Source: B1 sp044370475
GTDB lineage: Bacteria > Bacteroidota > Bacteroidia > UKL13-3
Length of the DNA stretch: 12,180 bases
Direction of reading: 5' to 3'
Assembly (NCBI GenBank): GCA_044370475.1
Contig: JBILVK010000085.1
Span: forward strand, 1-12,180
Under the pieces are notes generated by a model. It was not told the DNA's origin and ran no database searches. It saw nothing but the letters and a program-made list of their open reading frames with translations. Position numbers and translations under genes: made by a program. Below, in pieces: positions 9,101 to 12,180 of this stretch. Every line of letters begins with the position of its first letter. Position 1 is the first letter of the stretch.

Positions 9101-9296
9101 CCTGCAAAAAGCTATCTATTTTGTTGGTAAATAACCAAGGCGTATCAGTTATTTGTCGCTTATAAGCAAAGGCCGACTGAAGCGAATCTAGCTTATAAAC
9201 AAAGGTATATGGCTGCTGCGGCGCAAAACTAAAAGGCTGAGCTTGCAGCTGCAATCCAAGAAAAAAGGCAAACAATAAAAGTACTAGGCGACTCAT
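3168..9296 (-). CDS. giant secreted alpha-2-macroglobulin family protein with two CarboxypepD_reg domains and a TonB plug-like segment
   Basis: The 2042-residue protein begins with a Sec signal peptide (MSRLVLLLFAFFLGLQLQAQ) and has no lipobox cysteine, so it is probably soluble or surface-delivered and not a lipoprotein. Regions in order: MG2-type macroglobulin strands from about 186 (FILNQPKYHPQDSVKLKAY); further MG-like beta domains; CarboxypepD_reg at about 1089-1169 and again at 1212-1293; a plug-like stretch with LSEVVVAHKR (1301 on) and FRGARADGTAYYIDGVRV (from 1351); the A2M domain from about 1418 (FRDYAFWVPNLVTNKFG). Next comes the thioester site GCVEQTASKL with Cys1622 and Gln1625, the helical TED region to about 1860, and a receptor-binding-like end with RVGTYVFSFALEPRFAG and MYNPEIKG. 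The CxEQ motif is intact, so the protein could trap proteases covalently. No pbpC gene, a frequent partner in Proteobacteria, is adjacent. Start and end look natural. Confidence 0.9.
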   Translation of the reverse strand: MSRLVLLLFAFFLGLQLQAQPFSFAPQQPYTFVYKLDSLQSAFAYKRQITDTPWLFTNKIDSFLQARPNLAPGMYLLARYQEPHLYYEIYNVPFARVSVTSFNDLVQVRLLDSTWQIDPQLQFWVNKKLIPLDTLCDCYTLERTKAERHYFIKKGNAFMMGELTGDYKSNPQGTPNYEGGSPAVSHGYFILNQPKYHPQDSVKLKAYILNGQGIAFTRSLKLYLVLEDYPYTRVFMGNIKPETRGAYVHQFKLADTLKIDNQYRLEFEDKGKVILKEVRFRIEDYKLRNSTYSAEVEKSKIYKGEQIKLVLHATDANDLPLTDARVRVRLRLNSFQNFTGKVLFVPNEWYEKLYETFVEMDISKATEITIPAKALPPLDMRLTAEISFSNAAGELQKREIALEVVQESNYYTFLYQDGKVSGTYISHGEISKVKAIVKGYNNSSILRIDTVLLPTQFYIDPNCDKYLWQDSLGHDLQWVFLPHLPQPVVVTGLRTHDSIFIQSYNPGNFPFYYRIYKGDKLILAGKERNLVFEQVDTSYNSYNVIYTYMYKAWAKIHEEVFTFREKELNVKTNLPYVIYPGQTLAVDIKVLNADREPQSNVNLSAFGINAQFDGMYTPYLPYYGSEKNRIYIQDRTRYNPWPFPNQQLLVHNISYTTLLKAGLVHMGDYRLRYPNELLIFEKKKLNRAQAEVIPFVVANGKRIEVYYMEIDGISVFVKGPNFQSRASVISEGKHQLTLRTKTSLYTLPSLYFADSFRYVISFDTLCLPMGIQKKIMPSQYKFDDAEMQKIKAHLFVFSPLHLAQKSSEIFMVQKHQCQDFNQPLGNKYLAELRQYQYYFGLFAHDSISVYAGGNFLQKIRFEPKSRYEYFRERIIRVELDSVELPYDFAFFKSQDESFRSLYDTALIMPIKTSSPGQWQANQATEKDRLTVDETCYFKYRFEPKSNDGSGKTKVVISGLKGLDVRNVLVINREDELKSVLNPELNAGSIELHLWLNQGVSDFYFTGLNNQLSKFMGQEILANGQLLMRLDSSDFKYACNELDALVPKAKRLEEIYKMRESMMVNYRKEDYVEVREKTVLQLSASEDKLPILSGFVFDKYGEVLQDVIVTLEQNGKVKGISFSDATGGFLIRDVESGTYQLRLTRYGSCVTILQQVSLQKNKLHSLNIKLQECGFALDNGVSRPNIYFGKSTISKEEIASYEHTKDPYIAGTGIIKGKIVDVQSKRPIDFVALQLRINGVVKATAMSDGEGEFVFKNLAAGSYDLLASFVGYKNALITHIEVAGNEIRFVNFTMEEATGVSLSEVVVAHKRSLVDPGGVKGEVYTSEQEMNAPIMSYSASGLESRSGSTPVFRGARADGTAYYIDGVRVNASAVGSPPSVAGNIEVVNLKVENSFEKEQKNMLFRMVGNQEIKEQRDNFRDYAFWVPNLVTNKFGEAHVSITFPDNITRWRNFILAMDESLRTKVYTHDIKSYKPLSANLYIPVFALKGDAIYVKGKLNNYTGDTLAVKTTFTYADSTIKSTKHQLGSGWVESALVRTEKIDTLKLGYGLETDFNYADGEKYLLPVLPNGIKQTTVKYAALDKDTSIVFSTELEGQSALSISNNYTQLLRDEIDRLQQYQYGCVEQTASKLNALLVEKNLCKLLGDSFTHEALIKVCLKKLESMQQSNGSFGWFSRSGAEMWLTYYVLKSLQEANKMGYKTSALQAGINFLKKGIYQFNMLDQIRAMHILFDSRVDFDYTNMIDNMHEESLPFYERLVLTSLKQKMQLPHFSGFLFEGIQKDAEGGIYWNQPYVSIYQNLTGIGLLAYEVLKFDGADSSLLAGIRKYYFNERVFGSNQYRNTLESAQVLQAMAKDIALFEKGNLHTRVKLNGADLGNRYPIKLALKNNSSYKLVKTGANAKMFVSRKLFEEKPLADAALFRINSHFTQDRKLVDTLKTNYEVNYVVQVSSLKNQEYVMVQIPILASCNYLSKLNTYGADEIEYHKDRVILYFRKMRVGTYVFSFALEPRFAGVYTLLPVQVESMYNPEIKGNNVPKQVSIREN

Positions 9297-9322
9297 AAAT
9301 GTTCAATTAAAAGTGGAACATA

Positions 9323-9330
9323 CAAAAGAA
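9323..9330 (-). promoter_or_regulatory. weak candidate -7 box (TTCTTTTG) upstream of the macroglobulin gene
   Basis: The minus strand reads TTCTTTTG, one mismatch from TAnnTTTG, about 27 bases before the ATG at 9296. A TTTTGG lies further upstream at slightly short spacing. Between box and start there is a 6-bp inverted repeat, ATGTTC (9299-9304) with GAACAT (9316-9321), which could be an operator or a small leader hairpin. Confidence 0.25.
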
Positions 9331-9396
9331 CTATTTAAGAGTCACCAAAATATTAAATTTGGTTCTGTTTTGTTGGAAAATTGCCTTCAAAAAATT

Positions 9397-9431
9397 GGGA
9401 GGCTGCTGGCTGCTGGCCTCTAGCAACTGGC
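9397..9431. repeat. degenerate 7-bp tandem repeat in intergenic DNA
   Basis: Five consecutive heptamers end in GGC or AGC: GGGAGGC, TGCTGGC, TGCTGGC, CTCTAGC and AACTGGC. Two units are identical. The block is noticeably richer in G+C than the flanking intergenic DNA and does not encode part of a recognisable gene. The rest of the 9297-9548 gap shows only weak A+T-rich hairpins. Confidence 0.55.
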
Positions 9432-9548
9432 TCCGAGGTATGGTAACCAGTAAAGATAAAACCTCTAATTCCAGAACTTTCCTCCTATCCTTAAAAAAAC
9501 AGGGATTTTAGGTATGCTTTGGGTTTGGTGCTTAAATTAGATGTATTA

Positions 9549-9941
9549 TTAATGACTATGCAGTAAAAACTGTATTCCTATAAGCAAGGGTAATATCATT
9601 ATAAGTAACACCAATACAACATTTTTTAAAGTTATAACTTCATAATCTTGGGGGTATTTATTTACAATGGCCATAGCTCGTTTGTGGGTGTAGAATAATA
9701 CGAATAAATAGTCGTAAAAAAAGGCAATTGGTAAAAGGTACAACTTGTTGGTAAGGTAATCTTGATCAAAAGGTTTAATAGGCAAAATATTTATACCAGT
9801 AAAATATAAAATGCTATTCCAAAACATAAAAAAATGAATAAAAAAAGTTATTGCCACAAAAGAAGCAGCCATACTTCGATGAGTAGTATTTTTAAATTTC
9901 TTGAAAAAGAAATAGTGAAAGGCAAAAATGAAATTATACAT
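9549..9941 (-). CDS. small three-helix membrane protein, third member of a tandem paralogous array
   Basis: The 130-residue hydrophobic protein has an amphipathic aromatic-rich N-terminus (FIFAFHYFFFKKF) and probable membrane helices at about 26-48, 70-88 and 103-126. I recognise no named family. The layout and spaced residues match the upstream neighbour at 10040-10450: Phe/Tyr-rich start, basic turn, first helix, a short charged loop carrying KYP after helix 2, then a last helix containing LPLLIG where the neighbour has IPLLFG. The gene lies about 98 bases after the neighbour's stop and may be transcribed with it. Function is unknown; arrays of diverged small membrane proteins can be immunity genes, but no toxin gene is visible. 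Confidence 0.7.
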   Translation of the reverse strand: MYNFIFAFHYFFFKKFKNTTHRSMAASFVAITFFIHFFMFWNSILYFTGINILPIKPFDQDYLTNKLYLLPIAFFYDYLFVLFYTHKRAMAIVNKYPQDYEVITLKNVVLVLLIMILPLLIGIQFLLHSH

Positions 9942-10039
9942 TTAAATACTAATGAAAATCAAAAATTATTTCTGTTCTAGATTTACCTGATTTGAAAAAA
10001 TTTTCACCTTAAAAATAGCGAAAGTTGTGCATTTTCATT

Positions 10040-10450
10040 TCAAATTCTACTAATTAAAAAGCCAAATAGTAAAGGGATTAAAAATACCAATAAAGATAAA
10101 ATAAAATACATGTTATAAATTTTGCTGTTTTCACTTGGATATTTTTTCAAATAATCAAAATATCTATTATTCCAGAATACTAAAAAATAATTGATGATCA
10201 AAAAAGGTGCAATCAAAGTTATAAATCCAGATAGGGCGCCATTTAAAATCTTTCCATTAAAAAAATCCACGCTAATAAATAGTTTAAAATTATGCTTAAA
10301 AATGATCTTTGAAAAAAAAAGAATTGAGGCAAGATTAAATCCTTGACAAAAAGTAATAAAAAATAAAGCATAAAATCTACCAGTTTTAGCACCTCTTTTT
10401 CTTTCTTCCTCCAAAATTGCCCCAGCCCAAAACCTATAAATTATTCCCAT
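10040..10450 (-). CDS. small three-helix membrane protein, second member of the tandem array
   Basis: The 136-residue protein starts MGIIYRFWAGAILEEERKRG, then has membrane helices at about 26-50, 73-95 and 113-133, with a charged loop NNRYFDYLKKYPSENSK before the last. The FCQGFNLASILFF stretch in helix 1 corresponds to LLQASFMLAIW in the upstream broken gene. The LKKYP and IPLLFG elements correspond to VNKYP and LPLLIG in the downstream gene, so the three appear to be diverged copies of one gene. The start is 15 bases after the stop of the upstream member, implying one transcript. The DNA is very A+T rich compared with the genes before 9300, which points to acquired accessory sequence. No function can be read from it. 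Confidence 0.7.
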   Translation of the reverse strand: MGIIYRFWAGAILEEERKRGAKTGRFYALFFITFCQGFNLASILFFSKIIFKHNFKLFISVDFFNGKILNGALSGFITLIAPFLIINYFLVFWNNRYFDYLKKYPSENSKIYNMYFILSLLVFLIPLLFGFLISRI

Positions 10451-10465
10451 TTTATCTTGAATTTC

Positions 10466-10848
10466 TTAGTATCTTACAGCTAAATAAACAACACTAATGA
10501 ATGGAATAGTTAATGTCAAAAATATAATTATAATTCCTTTAATTATTCTTTGTTTCCTTGTCTCATTTTCCCATTTGGAATGATATATATAGTAGTTATT
10601 TGAATATAGTTTAGAATTAATAATTTGTAAGATTATCATTAAAATAATAAACATATAATATATATAAGTTGGCATTTTATATTCTTGAACCGATACAAAA
10701 AATGAAGTATATATTATAATCCAAATGGCAAGCATAAAGCTAGCTTGAAGCAAGGATAAAATACTCGTCACATGTTCAGCATTTTTATAGCCAACTTTTA
10801 ACCATAAACTATTAACTCTATAGAAAAAATACGCAAAGCTATTTGTAA
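10466..10848 (-). pseudogene. small three-helix membrane protein, first member of the array, 5' end removed by the IS3 insertion
   Basis: An open frame runs from the IS boundary to the stop at 10466. Upstream of the only in-frame standard start (GTG at 10771) it still encodes NSFAYFFYRVNSLWLKVGYK, which matches the N-terminal pattern of the two downstream paralogues (aromatic run, YR, basic turn, then helix 1 with LLQ). The true gene therefore began further upstream, where the insertion sequence now lies; in that direction the frame reaches a TAA inside the IS end (10856-10858) with no ATG, GTG or TTG. Three helices remain. Initiation at 10771 would give a 101-residue protein lacking the conserved N-terminus. 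It probably no longer makes the original protein; the loss may be only a few codons plus the promoter. Confidence 0.65.
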
Positions 10849-10870
10849 TGCACCCTTAAACAATCGGACA
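10849..10870. repeat. putative left terminal inverted repeat of the IS3 element
   Basis: The stretch begins TGCACCCTTAAACAATCGG. IS3-family termini are imperfect 20-40 bp repeats that begin with TG. The partner copy should contain approximately CGATTGTTTAAGGGTGCA just beyond the end of OrfB, outside this window, so the assignment rests on position and the TG end. Confidence 0.5.
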
Positions 10871-10880
10871 GGATTATTAT

Positions 10881-10888
10881 TAAATTTG
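10881..10888 (+). promoter_or_regulatory. candidate -7 box (TAAATTTG) for the IS transposase
   Basis: TAAATTTG is an exact TAnnTTTG match that ends 7 bases before the OrfA ATG at 10896. If it is used, the transcript would be leaderless or nearly so, which would suit the weak expression typical of transposases. Confidence 0.4.
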
Positions 10889-10895
10889 AGTAATC

Positions 10896-11213
10896 ATGTC
10901 AACAGAAAAACCGCGCAAAAGCAAAGAAGAGAAGCTTCAAATCCTAAAAGAGGCCTCACAAAATGGAGTAACTGTAACTCTTGAAAAGTATGGAATCTAT
11001 CCAGCCACCTATTATACTTGGAAGGATAAGTATGATAATATGGGTGAAGACGGCTTCCGTCATGGAATGACACCTGACCAATTAAAAGAGATTAAGCGGC
11101 TTCAAAAGGAGAATCAACAATTGAAAGAATTATTGATCAGTAAGGAATTAGAGAGTAAACTGAAGGATGAGTTGATAAAAAAAAAGTATGCGCCAGTGAA
11201 AAGAAAGATCTAG
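10896..11213 (+). CDS. IS3-family transposase OrfA (helix-turn-helix DNA-binding subunit)
   Basis: The 105-residue basic protein binds the IS ends as part of the OrfAB transposase. Residues 1-55 form the helix-turn-helix (KEEKLQILKEASQNGVTVTL, then the recognition region YGIYPATYYTWKDKY). Residues about 66-100 form a leucine-zipper-like coiled coil (LKEIKRLQKENQQLKELL) used for multimerisation. The length is typical of OrfA. It ends at TAG 11213, about 28 bases after a run of nine A residues where ribosomes can slip into the -1 frame to make the OrfAB fusion. OrfA alone commonly acts as a modulator or repressor of transposition in this family. It appears intact. Confidence 0.88.
   Translation: MSTEKPRKSKEEKLQILKEASQNGVTVTLEKYGIYPATYYTWKDKYDNMGEDGFRHGMTPDQLKEIKRLQKENQQLKELLISKELESKLKDELIKKKYAPVKRKI
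11177..11186 (+). promoter_or_regulatory. programmed -1 ribosomal frameshift site (A AAA AAG) joining OrfA and OrfB
   Basis: Nine A residues followed by G place the heptamer A AAA AAG in the OrfA frame (11180, 11181-11183, 11184-11186), the classic IS3-family slippery sequence. Slipping back one base continues as GTA TGC GCC into the OrfB frame, which is closed upstream by TGA at 11168-11170. No stimulatory structure was identified. Confidence 0.75.
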
Positions 11214-12180
11214 TCATTCGATTTATAGGTCAAGGAATGACCCGTACACGCGCATTAGAGATTGTTTCTTTAACAAAGCATCAATTCTATCACAAGAGCA
11301 ATGGAAGAAAGCCTGGTCGACAGAAATCGACAGCGACCAAGCTTCTGGTAAACGAGGTTGTTGAGGAGGTAGGTAATGAACAAGTGATAGAGGAAATGAA
11401 GGCAATTAATGCAGACCCAGACACTCAATGTGGCTACAAGCGCATGTATGCAATGCTAATGCTATTAGGTTATTACATAAACAGAAAGAAAGTACAGAGA
11501 CTGATGAGCGAAAATAATTTATTGGCACCAAGAGTAAAGCAACCAACGCGCGCCTATGTTAAATATAGGATAGTAACTCCATCCGGGCCATTGGAATTAC
11601 TTGAAATGGACATAAAGTATGTTTGGGTAGAATCAGCTCGAAGAAATGCCTATATCCTAACCGTGTTAGATACTTTCACTCGTGTGGTTCTGTCATGGCA
11701 AGTGGGATTTACCATGAAAAGCACACAAGTACAGAAAGTGTGGGAAGAGATTATTGTCAACCATTTGCAACGCCATGATATGTTGAATCGGAAGATAATT
11801 ATTGAGGTTCGAAACGATAATGGACCTCAGTTTAAATCGCGCGTGATACAAGGCTTTTTCAAAGAAAACTACCTAAATCAAGTGTTTACTCACCCGTATA
11901 CACCACAAGAAAATGGCCACATTGAAAGTTTTCATAAAATACTTAGCGAAGCTCTTGAACCCGCATACTGGTCACTAATGGAGCTTGAAAATAGACTAAC
12001 TAAATTTTATGGTGCATACAATAATGTGAGGGTACATGGATCTATTGCCAGTCTAACTCCACAGCTGTTTTGGGATGTTTGGAATGCAGGATTGATTAAT
12101 AGAATTGAGCTGCCAAAAAAAAGGATAAAATTTAAACTCAAATGCAGCTACCAAAACCTATCGGGTATTATGAGCCAGAG
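11186..12180 (+). CDS. IS3-family transposase OrfB, DD(35)E catalytic subunit, 3' end beyond the window
   Basis: The frame is open from the slippery site to the window edge, about 331 residues. It has an HTH_21-like segment (CGYKRMYAMLMLLGYYINRKK), then an rve integrase core. The catalytic acidic residues are Asp at 11609-11611 (LEMDIKYVWV), Asp at 11816-11818 (RNDNGPQF) and Glu at 11924-11926 (ENGHIESFHK). Exactly 35 residues separate the last two, as is standard for IS3. The YNNVRVHGSIASLTPQLFW region near the end is the usual C-terminal signature. Normal expression should be as an OrfAB frameshift fusion; ATG 11237 is the first in-frame ATG for independent initiation. No internal stop is seen, so the enzyme may be active. 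Only the last residues and the right IS end are missing. Confidence 0.88.

Larger units (their letters stand above)
10849..12180 (+). mobile_element. IS3-family insertion sequence, left end to window edge (right end not in window)
   Basis: The element has the IS3 organisation: OrfA with a helix-turn-helix and leucine zipper, an A-rich -1 slippery site, and OrfB with a DD(35)E integrase-type catalytic domain. The left end is placed at the TG of TGCACCCTTAAACAATCGG because IS3 ends begin with TG and because the neighbouring gene's recognisable coding sequence stops exactly there. The right terminal repeat and the target duplication lie outside the window, so boundaries and completeness cannot be confirmed. 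Confidence 0.85.

Noticed and set aside
9484..9512. Possible terminator for the last array gene (CCTATCC with GGATTTTAGG)
   Set aside because: Pairing is interrupted by a three-base bulge and a long A-rich loop. It is too weak to annotate without a folding calculation.
9951..10039. Inverted repeat AATGAAAAT / ATTTTCATT flanking the gap between two array genes, considered as a cassette recombination site
   Set aside because: The 9-bp arms are 71 bases apart in very A+T-rich DNA, no similar pair occurs at the other gene junction, and no integron-type core sites are seen.

Overview
The window looks like a chromosomal segment of a member of the Bacteroidota. The A+T content is moderate to high, several promoter candidates match the phylum's TAnnTTTG -7 box, there are no clear Shine-Dalgarno sites, and the proteins are of phylum-typical kinds (CarboxypepD_reg repeats, SusC-like plug motif, stand-alone RlmL-type methyltransferase). 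I cannot assign a genus. No tRNA, rRNA or CRISPR array is visible.

Layout. 1-540 (+) is the C-terminal part of a beta-CASP metallo-beta-lactamase-fold RNase. It converges on a minus-strand gene (679-1371) for a secreted, tail-anchored protein with a TIMP/NTR-like six-cysteine domain; nested inverted repeats lie between them. A divergent intergenic region with a perfect 11-bp hairpin and two promoter candidates leads into a plus-strand pair: a THUMP-domain RlmL-type rRNA methyltransferase (1571-2746) and a small four-helix membrane protein (2756-3166). This pair converges on a 2042-residue alpha-2-macroglobulin family protein (minus, 3168-9296). The two stop codons are one base apart and a strong hairpin spans them.

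From about 9300 the character changes to accessory DNA: a degenerate heptamer repeat, then three short minus-strand genes for three-helix membrane proteins that look like diverged tandem paralogues, in DNA that becomes extremely A+T rich. The first of the three in transcription order has lost its 5' end to an IS3-family insertion sequence. The left end of that element is placed at about 10849, and its OrfA, -1 frameshift site and OrfB (DD35E transposase) run off the right edge.

How the parts relate. Most genes here are independent. The two extracytoplasmic proteins both belong to folds known for protease inhibition elsewhere (NTR/TIMP and alpha-2-macroglobulin), but nothing links them functionally. 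The points most worth attention are the giant macroglobulin with two CarboxypepD_reg domains and a barrel-less TonB plug-like segment in its middle, and the paralogous membrane-protein array broken by the IS element.
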